From Voacanga thouarsii (taxonomy: Eukaryota; Streptophyta; Magnoliopsida; Gentianales; Apocynaceae): a stretch of DNA of 64,000 nucleotides. Within the stretch, counting starts at the first letter, position 1, and the number at the start of each line of letters is the position of its first letter. The translations under genes and the position numbers were made by a program. The DNA lies in the NCBI GenBank assembly GCA_026120185.1, contig JANUWF010002125.1:124001-188000 (forward strand), written 5' to 3'. Positions 22,409 to 34,196 of the stretch are shown here, in pieces. The notes beneath the pieces are model-generated. The model did no database searches, was not told the DNA's origin, and saw only the letters and a list, made by a program, of their open reading frames with translations.

Positions 22409-23338
22409 CTAACAACTCCTAATATAAAACAAAGATACAAACTCATTCCACTCATCATGCTTCCTGATCAAACCTTTGAAAAAGAAATTAATGCTCATTA
22501 AAAAGGGTAAGGATGATGAAAGTAGAAATAAGAGAGGTTTTTGAAAAATTGAGGGTTCATGGAAAATATTAATCATCCAATGAATGTACATGTATGACCC
22601 CCCCCCCCCCCCCCACCCCTTCCATAACACTCTTTTAGACATGCAAATCAAGTTTCCAACATAAAGATGTAAATTATGTCTAAAAAGTGTGCAAATATGA
22701 CAATCATCACTTAGCCCCTCAAAAGATTTGTCATAATTGACATTTCCCTTAAAACCTAGCAATTGAGTTCTTAAAGATAGGATCAAGAAATCGTTACTTT
22801 TCAATGCATGGTCTACAAAAACTAAGTTTTCTCCTTTTAGATGGGATGAAGGGTAGAATTTGTGAGCATACTCCAAGGGCTTCTTATGATGTATCATTGA
22901 AGGATCCAACTCCTTGAGGCATGTTAAACTTAACACATCATCATTTGGACCATTGTCTTCCAAGAATGAAGAGAAACCTAAGAAATCAAGTGACAAAGAG
23001 AGACTAAAATTATTAGCACATAGAGTAGAATCAAATACCTTCCTTTCCATATTGGATAATTGTTCCTCATATCCTTTCTGCTCTCCTTGGGGATTCTCCT
23101 ATTCTAGTGTAGGGTCATTTATGGCATCTTCAACCAACTTGGCTAGTTGTGTTCTTGCAGAGGTCATTCGTTGGGAAGATTCTTCATACCACCTAGGGGA
23201 CGAGGTTGTGTTGGCAACAAAGGATTGGATTGAAGCTTTAGGTGACATCATGCTAAAAGCATTAATCCGAGCTTGCAACCTTGCCAATGTATCATCATTA
23301 CAGCGCATTTGATATTGTTCCCATGAATAATTATCCAT
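22409..23338 (-). pseudogene. R1b uncharacterised ORF with one stop
   Basis: The first gene after the PBS. A frame of 309 codons runs from an ATG at 23338 (or 23374, adding 12 residues) to a stop at 22409, broken only by a TAG at 23099. Its N-terminal part has MDNYSWEQYQMRC, then TLARLQARINAF and PRWYEESSQRM, a likely helical segment. The rest is Leu/Ser-rich with HICTLFRHNLHLYV and a run of five Gly from a poly-C tract (22598-22614). The C-terminal 40 residues are hydrophobic. I see no zinc knuckle, protease or RT motif, so I assign no function. Its place is that of Gag. Real coding history is suggested by one stop in 309 codons. Confidence 0.5.
22598..22614. repeat. Poly-C tract
   Basis: 17 consecutive C, then ACCCC. 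It encodes the Gly run in the R1b ORF on the minus strand and may be prone to length error. Confidence 0.95.
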
Positions 23339-23545
23339 GATGATGTTTTGAATCTCGCACTCAAAGAAAAACAAAAATCAAATTGAAAATAAAAATAAAA
23401 CAAACAAAAATAATCAAAAAATAAAGAAAATAAAATTACACAAAGTAGATATATTCACAAACTATCTAAACACAAAAGTTAGCGATATATACAAATACAA
23501 CAAAGGCTAAATCAATAAGACTCGAGTGTTTCTGATATTGCCCAA

Positions 23546-23562
23546 CCCCAACAACGATACCA
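23546..23562 (-). other. R1b primer binding site (tRNA-Asp type, decayed)
   Basis: The minus strand reads TGGTATCGTTGTTGGGG after TTTT. Compared with TGGCGCCGTTGCCGGGG, the complement of plant tRNA-Asp, all five differences are transitions. Confidence 0.7.
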
Positions 23563-23568
23563 AAAACT

Positions 23569-24977
23569 TAATGCGTGTTTTTTAGTGTGGAAAATATTAC
23601 CAACAAATTATACAATCAATCAAACTTTAATTAAAATGCCAACCACTAAAACCACACATACAAGCAAGTATCACATTGTATAGTATAGGGAATAGCAAGT
23701 ATCGAATTCACGAGAATTTAGGCTCCCACCTTATATTACACAAATCTTTATTCTTTAGCTAATAAAATAAAAAGAGAATAAAAAGAAAAATAAGTAAAGA
23801 TAAAAAATAGATATGACTCAAGGATGCAATTTTATGTAACTAGACAATTATCTTAAAAACGTAATATTAAATTACTAAGCATTCATCACAATCAATTATC
23901 ATCTTAGCATCATGAAGGAATATAAAGATAAATTCCACTTCGTTTCTCAATCCATAGAATCACTATATTTTGATTCATATTAATAGATTTGCCAATCAAG
24001 CTAAACTAACCAAAATATGCATGAATCTCAATTCCTTAATAACATGAAATTAGCTAATGACCCTTTGCCAAGGCAAAATCAACTTAATCTTTGATCACTT
24101 AATCCTAAAATCCTAACTTTGTCATTTAAGTCCATTAAGATTTGACAAATGTGAAATAAATGCAACGAAACTCCTAACATAGTTTTGTCGAGTCAATTAG
24201 AAGAACTCGTATTAATAATCAATAATAACAAGTAATCAAATACCAAAGATAACAATAGATTGATCAACAATTCCAATTAACTCAAAATCCTAATCTACAA
24301 AATAATATCCAATTACAATAAAGATATTAAGCACATTACTGTTAAAAAAAAGTAAACAAAGGATAAAAGATAAAACTCTTAGACAAGCATTCTTCTTCTC
24401 TTGCAAACCTCATTTGAACAATGCTCATTTAAGTGGTGATTGAGTAACTAGCTTAGATCCTTCCAATCACACCTTTATCTTGTCTTTTTCTTTTATTTAT
24501 AAGCCTTCTTGATACCAAAATTCATTGCTTAAGAAGTCTAGTCCGAGTAGAATGCAGAAAATACCAAAATTTTTCCTTCCAAAGTAGACTTGGCGCCGGG
24601 TACAATCGGACCACATGGCGCCAAATCTATTCGGTTCTTCTCGGTTTGTGCTGTTTAACTACCGTGGACCCGGCGCCTAGCCCATTAGCTAGGCCTAACA
24701 CTAGGTCTATTCTAGATTCTTCCTAAAAGTTGGTTTGTTTTTGCTACCTGACTAGAATAGACCTAGGTCCTGGTCCCTTGGCTGGACCTGGCGTCGGGAG
24801 CATTCTGGAATTGTTGACTTTTCACTCGATTTCTACTTAAATTTGCATAAATTTTCCAAATACACTTTTTACAAGCAAAATATCAAATAAGAAGGAATAT
24901 TCTTAGTTATTACAATAAAAGTTTCTCAAAACAACCTGAAATAACTAGAAAAATAATAATCATTTTAGCCCCTATCA
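23569..24977 (-). repeat. R1b 5' LTR with paired modules
   Basis: Direct repeat of 19395-20840, ending CCCCTATCA. The module spans about 24585-24800; the first pair is centred at 24594.5 (CTTGGCGCCGGG) and 24619.5 (CATGGCGCCAAA), 25 bp apart, with two more decayed units after it. Confidence 0.9.
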
Positions 24978-25015
24978 GATAAATATCACCACCCCAACTA
25001 TTATCAATATGTTTT

Positions 25016-25548
25016 TATTGAGAAAGCAATGACAGCTTTGCTCTACCGCCATTGACGAATTCTCGAGAGCTACAAATTGCAGCGGAAAAATCTTCAAATT
25101 ACAGCTCAGTTTTTGCAGCCACCATTTTACAACAATTTGGAATTGCAAATTGCCAACCTCCACTTCCATTCTAGAATTTTCTTACATAAAAATCTACACA
25201 AAAAAATCTTCACCAACTTGCATGATATCCTAAAAAAATTCCAATAGCCACCAACATGACATGTCGATTTCGGTTTTGCCTATAAATAGTAAATATTAAG
25301 TTATTTGTATTGTAGGTTGTGTGGTGTGTGCACGGGAGTATAGCTAAAGAGCACTAAGTACTTTTATTTATTAGTGGTGTTTGTGTGTGAGAAAAGTTTG
25401 GCAGAATGCTTATGTCATGTGTGAAAAAGTGAGATAGACAATTTATAACTATTAAGAGAGTTTTTTGTGAATCCTTCTTTGTTGTAGCCCTTTCAATATA
25501 TTAATCCAAATAGTTTGATTTCTTTTAGTCCTCTCTATTTTCTTAATA
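25016..25548 (+). repeat. Copia-B 5' LTR
   Basis: It starts TATTGAGAAAGCAATGACAG and ends TTTTCTTAATA, matching the 3' LTR. The first bases are TA where LTRs usually have TG, in both copies. Confidence 0.9.
25281..25289 (+). promoter_or_regulatory. TATA box in copia-B 5' LTR
   Basis: TATAAATAG about 270 bp into the LTR. The 3' LTR has AATAAATAG at the equivalent place (about 34463). A plausible core promoter by sequence only. Confidence 0.5.
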
Positions 25549-25551
25549 TTT

Positions 25552-25563
25552 TGGTATCAGAGC
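25552..25563 (+). other. Copia-B primer binding site
   Basis: TGGTATCAGAGC, an exact match to the complement of the initiator tRNA-Met 3' end, three bases after the LTR. Confidence 0.95.
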
Positions 25564-25747
25564 TAGGTTCTCGAGATTCATCAAAGCTCCAAAATCGAGT
25601 CAAAGAACAGTTAGGGACCATGTTCAAAGTAATTTGTTAGTGATTGTGGTACGTTGAGACTCTGTTAGAGCATAGTTAAAGACTGTAAAGTTAGTTGGTC
25701 AGGGACCAAACTTACTTGGATAAAATGCAGGGCATCACCAAGTCAAG

Positions 25748-26282
25748 ATGGCAAACTTCGTTAATATGAACAGTATCGAAAAGCTCACAGAAGATAACTA
25801 CAATGATTGGAGCGTGTGCCAAAAATTCTCTTTGAAAGGGCAAGGCCTATAGGAGCTCATAGATGGAAGCTAAACAATACCACCACCACTTGAAAATGTT
25901 GGAGAATACAACAAATGGGACAAGAATCTAGTAAGGCTCTATCTTTTTTAGCCTTAACAATTGAAAAATAATTTTTAGATTTGATTAAAAATGCAAAGAT
26001 GCCAAAAGAAGCTTGGGATATTCTGGAAGAGAGATTCTCCAAAACTAATGAAGTTAAGGTTCAAAGACTTGAAAATGAGCTATTAGAAATCTCACAATGT
26101 AATATGACATTGAGTCAATATTTTACCAAAGTGAAATCCTTAAGTGAAAAATTTTCAAAATTAGTTCTTATTCACCCTATTGATGAGACTAGCATGAGGA
26201 GAATTATAATTCGGGGGTTACGACGAGAATACACTACAATTATAACAGCAACACAAGGATGGCCTGTGCCATCGACACTCAA
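25748..26282 (+). pseudogene. Copia-B Gag, first part
   Basis: Starts MANFVNMNSIEKLTEDNYNDW, a typical copia Gag opening. After one or more stops, the 25981-26282 frame continues with KEAWDILEERFS, LENELLEI, SQYFTKVKSLSEKF and RRIIIRGLRREY, the conserved copia Gag (UBN2) motifs. It is interrupted by the S-LTR right after the TSD CTCAA and resumes at 30560. Confidence 0.9.
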
Positions 26283-26520
26283 TGTGAAACCCTACGTAAA
26301 ACCAACCCTAGAGTAAGGGGGTTGGGATGCATATCATATTTTCTTGCATGCATAAATATATTTTTGTATGATTTTATGTGCTTTGGATTTGTAGTCTAGA
26401 AGGATTAATTGTGCTTATTGAGTAAGAATGGCAAAATGGTAATTTTACTTGAGGAGGAAATAGGGAGATTGCTTGAGGGTTAAATAGAAAAAATATTTGG
26501 GAAAGAAAATAAGAACAAGA

Positions 26521-26592
26521 GTTGTTGTGGTTTAGTGGTTAGAGCTTTGGAATTAATCATTGAGGTCTTGAGTTCAAATTCCATCATTTGAG
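26521..26592 (+). other. tRNA-like segment with A and B boxes
   Basis: TGGTTTAGTGG at 26528-26538 fits an RNA polymerase III A box, and GAGTTCAAATTCC at 26570-26582 fits a B box. The start-to-start spacing of 43 matches tRNA geometry. Acceptor and T-stems pair poorly, so it is not a working tRNA gene. A related segment lies at the same place in the S-LTR at 51371-54750. Confidence 0.5.
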
Positions 26593-28183
26593 TTTTAGCA
26601 TGATTAAATTCTATTTTTGATAAGTAGGCTATTTTTTGCCCTTGCATGCCTTAGGGAGGAGTAGGAGTGTTGTCCTAGGGGAGACATGAAAGGAATGTTC
26701 TAATTCCACTCTTGTGCCCTACAAAAATTTCTAAGGGATTCATACCTTTTTTTATCTTTAACTTCCCTTAATTCTTAATCAATCAAGTTGCTTAATAAAC
26801 TAAGCTATTTTTATTTCTAGAAAATTCCAGAAAGGTTCTGTGATTATGAAGTTTCGAAAATGCCTATGTGAGGGTAGTATATTGGCCGAAAATGGGGAAG
26901 AGTTATGGAAGGTTCTCAAGAGAATTAATCTCCATGGTTGAACCTTCAAACTTCACCCTATGAGTATTCATCTTCTTCACGTAGTAATCTGAAAATTTTT
27001 TTAGCTTCTTGATCAATCCAATTGTCGAAATTTTCAACCATCTTTCCCTTCCAAATACTGCCAGAAAAATAGCCATCTTGACCAGCTTGAAGTCTAAAAT
27101 CATAGGCCAAAACTGGACTGCACAAAAGCTAAACAAACCAGGAAAAAAATTATGGGCAGTTCGTAACCTAGCAGTCCAAAAAACCAAGTTGTTCCTTCAG
27201 CTTTCAAACCAGCAATTCAACCTTGTCTTTCCTCCATAAAGAAGGCTGGAAACTAACCTTAAAGGACCCTCCAATACCCATCAAACCTCCTACAAGTTGG
27301 CTGAAACATGGTAGAAAAATCTGCACAGAATTGCCAGCAAACCATGCAAAAGACTAACCAGAAATTCCAACTTTGTTTCCCTCTTCACCCTTGTCCGAAA
27401 CATACTCCATTTTTCTGTAAAACTCACCTTGGTCAACCATGAACTGAACTTCATCACCTCTACCATTGTTCTGCACAAAAAGAGCTTCATGGCTGCTCCT
27501 AAAATCTCTCCATCAATCACTACAATCAAGCCATTAATTGGAGTCCAAAATTCCAGCAAATTGTTCCAGCAAACTTCCATGGATTAAGCCTCAACTATCC
27601 AAAAAATTCCTTCACCATTGCACTCCATATTTCGGCCACCCTGAAGCACCTTCAAACATCATTCATCTCAGTAAAAATTTCAGCCAAACAGCCGGCCATT
27701 GAAGCTTCCAAAAGACCTCCATCAAATAAGATCTTCTTACTATATTTGCTACCATAATTTATTCCCTAAATTATTCCTTTTGAATTTCAAATAACCAGCT
27801 TTCATTTTTCTCTCAAACCTGAAAATCTAATTACCAGAATTTTCCAATCCATTTGGCCACTCATTCCAAGCAGAATTTCGGCCAGCCCTCCTCCATTCTC
27901 TCCATTCTCTCCAAACCTCCAAGAACACCTACCACCATTCTCACGTATAAGATCACTCAAAACCTCTTCAATCTTCTCCAAAAACTTCAGATCACACCTA
28001 CTCATCCTCTTGAATCCATTTCTGCAATTTTTAACATCAAACGCTGAAATCAAAGTTCTACTTTCGGATAAAAAAACTAGAATTTTCTTGAAGGCTTAAG
28101 AACACTTTCAAGGTAAGTATGAACAATTAACTCCATCTTTTTCCATCTTCGATCTTGATGAATATACTAATAAACTCTCTCTT

Positions 28184-28190
<7 letters not shown>

Positions 28191-28257
<67 letters not shown>
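28191..28257. repeat. (CT)n microsatellite
   Basis: About 33 uninterrupted CT units within the S-LTR. The Arg-Glu repeat frame on the minus strand is an artefact of this tract. Confidence 0.98.
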
Positions 28258-28259
<2 letters not shown>

Positions 28260-30559
28260 CCGAATGGTTACTCCATCCATGGCCATTTTCCTTCTTCCCC
28301 TTAGATGGATCAAGCCTTCCGAGCGTGAGGATCCTCTTGAAACGTCTTCAAGGCAATCATCATTCAAGTAAGCCTCTTCAATCTTCTCTTTAAATTTTAG
28401 ATTCATGTCTCTAGGATGTTATTGAAAAAGGATGGATTATGATTAAAGTTTGAGCATGTGTTTTGTGATGGAGTTGGGATTGAAGTATGAGAATGAATAT
28501 GTTTATCTAATGGAGTTGGGATTGATGCACGAGGATGATCTTGTTTGAATTTTATGGCATTTTTAGGGTTTGTTGCCTGTCTTTATGTCGTGAGTAGTAT
28601 GAATGATTAAGCATGTTAGAGATTATGTCACCTTTGGTGAATAGGATTTTATGTTCTTGTATTCTTGTTGAGGCCATGAATATGACTATGTTTAGTGGAA
28701 TTTGGATCATGCGTTGGTAAATTTGGACCTATGCTTTATTCATGATTTGGATGGTTTGTTGATTGGTGTAGAATGTATGTTCATGATGATGGTTAGCAAT
28801 AGGAATTATGATCATGACCTTGTTGTTCCTAAGCTAACTAAATTAGCTAATTTTATTTCATCAATAAAATGATTAATACTATAATTTCTTCTAATGATTT
28901 CGAAAACCCTAGGAAAATGTGGATTTGGACTATTATATAAAATAATGATATTTTAGTCAAATAAATGATAGCTTTTATTAAACAAATATTATATATAATA
29001 ATAATATCAAATAAAGCCTTTTATATGAATAATCATGATAGGTAAAATATTAATCTTATAAGTCATATATTCATAAATACTAATAAAATTTATTTATTAT
29101 CTTTCAATCAAAACATATTAAAATTTACTTATTATTAATTATATTTACCAATTATTTTCTAACCATTAGTTATTGTAAATCATTATTTTAAATAATATCA
29201 TCTAGGACCTAGGACCCCTCATCATATAAACCCTAATTTATTTATAACAAGATTTATACCTGCAACTTATTAGTAACTATTTCACAAACTCTAGTTATTT
29301 TATTATCAAGCTAGATTTATTTTATAAAATCCTTTTTGATTATCTAGCCTTAAAGTTTGAAACACTAGGGTCATGATTGTAGTAAGTTGAGCTAGGATTA
29401 TTTACGAAAGTAAATTTTTGCTTGAATTTAATTATGGATTATGTTTACCCCAGGCTGGATTAGGTCAGCTTTTGGAGATCTTTATTTTATCTCGTGCAAA
29501 GGATCAGGTAAGCTCCTGCATAAAACTTCTTGTTGTAAAAGGTTACCATGGCAAGCTAAACACAAGTATGTGAACACTGATTTGGTAAAGGCAATTAAGG
29601 ACTGTTTCTTTTCTTATTTCAGTCAAACCAATTATTTGAAAATCTTCAAACATTTTTACTCAAACACCAAACTGTTTCTAAAACTGATTTTTACATGGAT
29701 TTTAGAAACCCTTGATTGCCATTTTCAAGCAAAGCTACATTTTATCAGTTTTCTCCTAAGTGGGACAATTAAACGTTGAGTACTCAATAAGGGTAGGCTA
29801 GTAGTACTAGTTTTGAATAGCAAGAGGGAGTCTTCTGGCAGGAGGCCACCTCCAGAAGATGAACTCAACTTAGAGAAACGTCAGTACAACTTAGTCATGC
29901 CGGTCCGAGCTAGCAAGTTTCAGTCATGTGGACTGTGTGTTGCCAGAGTGGACAACCGATTTTGTTTGGGTGTAGAGAATGAGAAGTATCTTACCCGATA
30001 GGCCGATCACCTACCTTTTTGTCAGTCTGCACAAAATGTGGCATTCTAACCATTGCATGGTTATGGGGCTCAACATGTGGTAACCCATGGCCACCTTTTT
30101 GAGTAGTTAATTTTATTGTACATGAATAGATGAAAAAGTCAAAACGTCACTCTTGATTTTTAATATTGTTTATTGCTTACCAGTACTTTTTCTTATGAAG
30201 TTCTTACACCTTGCATACATAAACTGTTTTCACTAGACACTCAAAGCACACACAGACTTACTGAAATTTTTATCTCATCACCCTTTTTACCATGATTTCA
30301 GGTCGATCCTACTGTGGGGATGAGTTGCTAGTTGTTGCCTGCTTGGAAGATATTCTGTGATATATTTTATGTAATGCTTTGGGAGTTGAGAGTGAACAAT
30401 TTTCATTTTGGATTTATTCATGAATTTTTGGGTTGTAATAAGTTTTAAATTTTAAAGTATTATTTTATTTTTGTTGAGTGTCCTAGTTATAAAGACCCCT
30501 TATCCTTTGGATGAGACGACATCCTCAGCCCTGTTGGGCCTCAGTAGTGGCGCGTTACA

Positions 30560-31040
30560 CTCAATGTGTTGGAAAGCATGCTAGCAAATAAAGAAGCCTT
30601 AATGAGAGCATCCTATAGTGGATCAACAAATGAGGAAGAGAAGGCTCTTTATGGCAGATGAAAAGTATACAGAGGACAGAAAAATGCCACAATACAAATG
30701 GAAGGAGACAAAAATAAAGAGAGACGTGGTTTTTGGCAATAAGGGTGTCCGGAGAAAAATACACATCAAGTGGTGGCACCACCACAACAAAATTACAACA
30801 TGAGGAGCCGACGAAGAAACAACAGGTGTTATAACTATGGAAAGAAAGGTCACTTCGCTTGAGATTGCTGGCACAGACAAACCAAATGGAACGCTACCAC
30901 ATCTTCACATACTCAAGAAAGTGAAGATGAATGGGACTTTCAAGCATCTTTTGCAATAGAAGAAAAGGAGATACTGTCGAGCACAGTTCAAGAAAAGGAA
31001 GAAGATCTGGCACTTGTCGTAGTAAGTAACAAACTTATCA
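30560..31040 (+). pseudogene. Copia-B Gag, second part with decayed zinc knuckle
   Basis: After the duplicated CTCAA the Gag frame resumes (LESMLANKEAL...). The zinc knuckle near 30827-30870 reads CYNYGKKGHFA, then a stop, then DC: the second Cys is Tyr and a TGA lies before the last Cys. An acidic spacer (ESEDEWDFQASF, EEKE) leads into protease. Confidence 0.8.
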
Positions 31041-31430
31041 ATTATAAAAATGATTGGATAGTAGATTCAGAATGCTCTAATCATATGATAGGAGATAAAG
31101 AAAAATTCTACAACATGGAGAAATATAAAAGTAGGCGTGTCATGGTAACTGGTAATAACTCTAAAATACCAACAACACATATTGGCAAAGCTCTAGTAGT
31201 ACCACAATTCAACTATACAAAAGTGGAGTTAGATAATGTGTTGCATGTGACAAGCATGAAAAAGAACATGCTATCAGTATCACAGCTAGCTTCAACTAGG
31301 AACTATGTCATATTCGGCCCAAACAACGTGAAGGTGTATCCTCAATTAAAGTTAGAAAGAGATCTAATTATGGAAGGACAAAGATTAGAGTCTACCTATG
31401 TAATGTCTGCAGAGACAGCATGTGTAGATA
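31041..31430 (+). pseudogene. Copia-B aspartic protease
   Basis: The active site reads DWIVDSECSNHM, where DSG is expected; the glycine codon is GAA (DSE at 31064-31072). Downstream VLHVTSMKKNMLSVSQLA is the conserved motif at the protease/pre-integrase boundary. The open frame 31085-31702 covers the rest. Confidence 0.85.
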
Positions 31431-32110
31431 AGACTAAAAAGAATAAAACATCAAATTTATGGCATGCAAGATTAGGACATGTGAGCTACACCAGACTAAA
31501 AATGATGATGAAAAAGTCAATGTTGAAGGGTCTACCACAATTGGAGGTTCGAGACCATATAGTTTGTGTTGGCTACCAGTATGGTAAAGCACATCAACTA
31601 CCATATAAGGACTCGAAATTTAGAACCAATGTACCTTTGGAGCTAGTCCACTCAGATTTCTTTAGCCCGGTAAAGCATCGGTACGTGGTTATTAATATAT
31701 AATAACTTTTATTGATGACTATTCTCTATATGTCTAGATTGATTTCTTGAAAGCAATGTCTAAAGCCTTAACAATGTTTAAGGCATTCAAGGAGAAAGCA
31801 AAAAGTGAGATCGGCTATGAAATAAGATGTCTTCGCATAGACAACAGTGGTGAATGCACTTCAGAGGAGTTTTTAGATTCTTGAAACAAAACAAAATTCA
31901 ATGACAGTTGACATGTCCAAATACTCCACAACAGAATGAAGTTGCAGAAAGAAAGAATCGACACTTAGTAAAGATTTGTAGAAGCATGCTACATGCCAAG
32001 AATGTTCAACAATGGTTTTGGGCTAAATGCATGAAGACAGCAGTAGATATCACAAATCGCCTACCAAAAGCGAAGCTTGGCATGATCTCACCTTACAAGA
32101 AATTATGAAA
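31431..32110 (+). pseudogene. Copia-B integrase
   Basis: The pre-integrase motif LWHARLGHVSYTRL (with the zinc-binding His pair) is followed by VCVGYQYGKAHQLPY, where one Cys of the HHCC finger is Tyr. The core has LVHSDFF (first Asp), RIDNSGEC (second Asp) and NEVAERKNRHL (Glu). A stop after 31702, a stop at about 31731, and a frame change near 31880 break it. Confidence 0.85.
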
Positions 32111-33520
32111 AAAGAAGCCCATTGCAACTCAGTTTTGAGTTTTCGCATATGTATGCTACGTATTGGTACCCAATCATTTAAGGAGCAAGGTTGAAAAGAA
32201 AGCAATTCACCGCATCTTTGTCGGATACGATTCCAGACGAAATGGATGGATTTGTTATAATCCTGACACAGGTTGATGCTACACTTTTAGAAACATTGTA
32301 TTTGATGAAGCATCATTTTGGTAGTCATCTCAAGCCAAGAAGCTTCCACAAACTAAAGAAATCTTAGAAGAGTTAGCGAAAAATCTGGAAAACAAGAAGA
32401 AGATCATTTGACTTCTGAAACAACTAAAGAGGGTGAGAAAGAATCATTATCAAAGAAGTCACCATCAAGCAAATTGAAAAGTCTATGGTGGAAAGGAGAA
32501 CATAAAATTATAGAAGATTAGAGGTCCAGTCAATATGAAGAAATGGATGAAGAAGAGGTGGCGCAACCACAACTTCGAAGGTCTACTTGACAACGAAGAC
32601 CCAATCCAAAATATGCAAACACAACCTTAATTGAGGATACTGAAAAAGAGCCAGATATGTATGAAGAGGCATCCAAATAAAAGGAATGGAGAAAGGCGAT
32701 TGAAGAAGAAATACTAGCATTAAAGAAAAATGAGACATGGAGCTTAGTGCCAAGGCCGCGAAATATACAACCCATCTCTTACAAACTGGTGTACAAATTA
32801 ACAACCAGGCCAGATGGATCGATTGACAAATGCAAGGCTCGATTGGTAGCACGAGGTTTCTCACAAAAGTACGGATTAGACTATAAAGAGAGGCTCAGTC
32901 CAGTAGCAAAAATCACTACAATTCAAGTATTACTTGCCCTAGCTACAAGCAAGCTATGGAAGTTATGGCAGATGGATGTGACGAATGCATTCCTTCATGG
33001 AGAACTCGATCGAGACATATACATGAAACAACCACAAGGATTTGAGCACAAGACACATCCAGAGTACGTGTGTAAACTTAATAAAACACTTTATGGATTG
33101 AAACAAGTACCACGAGCATGGTATGGGAAAATTGTAGAATTCCTGATCTAGAATGGATAGCACCAACTAATTCAAGTTTGTTCATTAAAGCTTGAGAAGG
33201 GAAGCTAGCCATAGTACTTGTGTACGTGGACAATGTAATCATTACTGGAGTTGATAAAGAAGAGATTGAACAAATTAGGTTAAATTTCACAATTCACTTC
33301 CAGATGAAGGAGCTTGGAGAACTAAAACACTTTCTTGGTTTAGAGATAGAACAAGCGAATGATGGGATATTTTTATATCAACAGAAGTATGCACAGGATC
33401 TTCAACAAAAATATGGCATGCTTGACTACAAACCAACCTCTACTCCAATGGAGGTAAATATTCGATTATTCTCAACTGAAGGCAAAGAACCTGAAGAAGG
33501 AACGATGTATCGATAATTAG
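32111..33520 (+). pseudogene. Copia-B reverse transcriptase
   Basis: After the linker (32150-32690) the RT domain gives YKLVYKLTTRPDGS, CKARLVARGFSQKYGLDY, WQMDVTNAFLHGEL, LYGLKQVPRAWY, and in a second frame [25 protein letters not shown]. The catalytic box is YVDN instead of YVDD (33223-33234). A stop at about 33150 and a frame change separate the two halves. Confidence 0.9.
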
Positions 33521-34185
33521 TGGGTAGTTTAATCTATGTAACACTAACGAGGTCAGATATTTCATATTCAGTTGGAGTTATAAGTTGATTCATGCAAACA
33601 CCAAAGAAGACATATCATGATGCAGCAAAAAGGATACTAAGGTATGTTAAAGGTATTATAGACTATGGCTTGTTATATAAAAAGACGGATACATCTCAAA
33701 TGATAGGATATTGTGATGCCAACTATGATGATGATTACGACACACGACGACCAACTATTGGATATGTTTTTAGCCTTGCATCTGGAGTTGTCTCATGGTG
33801 CAGTAAGAGACAACCAACAGTGTCACTATCTAGCACGGAGGCAGAATATCGTGCTGCAGCAATGGCAGCTCAAGAATGTTTGTGGCTGCTACAACTCTTG
33901 GAAGATCCTCATCAGCTAGTAGATAAGGCAATACAACTTTATTGTGACAATCAATCGGCAATACGTTTAGCATAGAATCCAGTATTCTATGCAAGAACAA
34001 AGCATGTGGAGGTTCATTATCACTTTGTGCAGGAAAAAGTACTATGTGGTCAAATTGAAATGAAGCCCGTGAAAACTGAAGAACATATTTTAGATATTTT
34101 CACCAAAGGTCTCAATAGAGTAAAGCTTGAAGAATTTCGAAGGGAACTCAGTATGATTTCACGAGAAGAAATAAGAAAGAAGACA
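33521..34185 (+). pseudogene. Copia-B RNase H
   Basis: The domain contains [46 protein letters not shown] and [12 protein letters not shown], including the Asp, Glu and Asp metal ligands. A TAG after IRLA precedes the C-terminal motif HYHFVQEKV and IFTKGL. It ends just before the polypurine tract. Confidence 0.9.
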
Positions 34186-34187
34186 TT

Positions 34188-34196
34188 AAGGGGGAG
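34188..34196 (+). other. Copia-B polypurine tract
   Basis: AAGGGGGAG directly before the 3' LTR, the classic copia form. Confidence 0.9.

Larger units (their letters stand above)
19395..24977 (-). mobile_element. R1b: complete LARD-like LTR element
   Basis: A 5.6-kb element with two LTRs of about 1.4 kb in direct orientation, TGAT...ATCA ends, a tRNA-Asp-type PBS inside the right LTR and a polypurine tract beside the left LTR, so it lies on the minus strand. Flanks are GAGAA (19390-19394) and GATAA (24978-24982), one mismatch. The internal region of 2.7 kb has one uncharacterised ORF and no RT, integrase or recognisable protease. The PBS and the GAGGACAAGCAAA / GTGTGGGGG context near the 3' end recall Athila/Tat gypsy elements. 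Confidence 0.85.
26283..30559 (+). mobile_element. S-LTR (solo LTR, 4.28 kb) inside copia-B Gag
   Basis: Starts TGTGAAACCCTACG and ends GCGCGTTACA, flanked by exact 5-bp repeats CTCAA (26278-26282 and 30560-30564). No internal coding region, PBS or second LTR, so it fits a solo LTR. It is homologous in reverse to 51371-54750: both carry the AAGACCCCTTATC end block, a CTTCTGG-AGG-CC-CCTCCAGAAG block and an ACTCAATAAGGGTAGGCTA block. Frames inside are short and low complexity. Confidence 0.85.

Noticed and set aside
22914..23312. 132-aa plus-strand ORF
   Set aside because: Antisense shadow of the R1b minus-strand frame.
26521..26592. A genuine tRNA gene
   Set aside because: A and B boxes are present but acceptor and T stems do not pair and no anticodon arm can be assigned.
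28167..28406. 79-aa minus-strand ORF with Arg-Glu repeats
   Set aside because: It is the (CT)n microsatellite read in frame.
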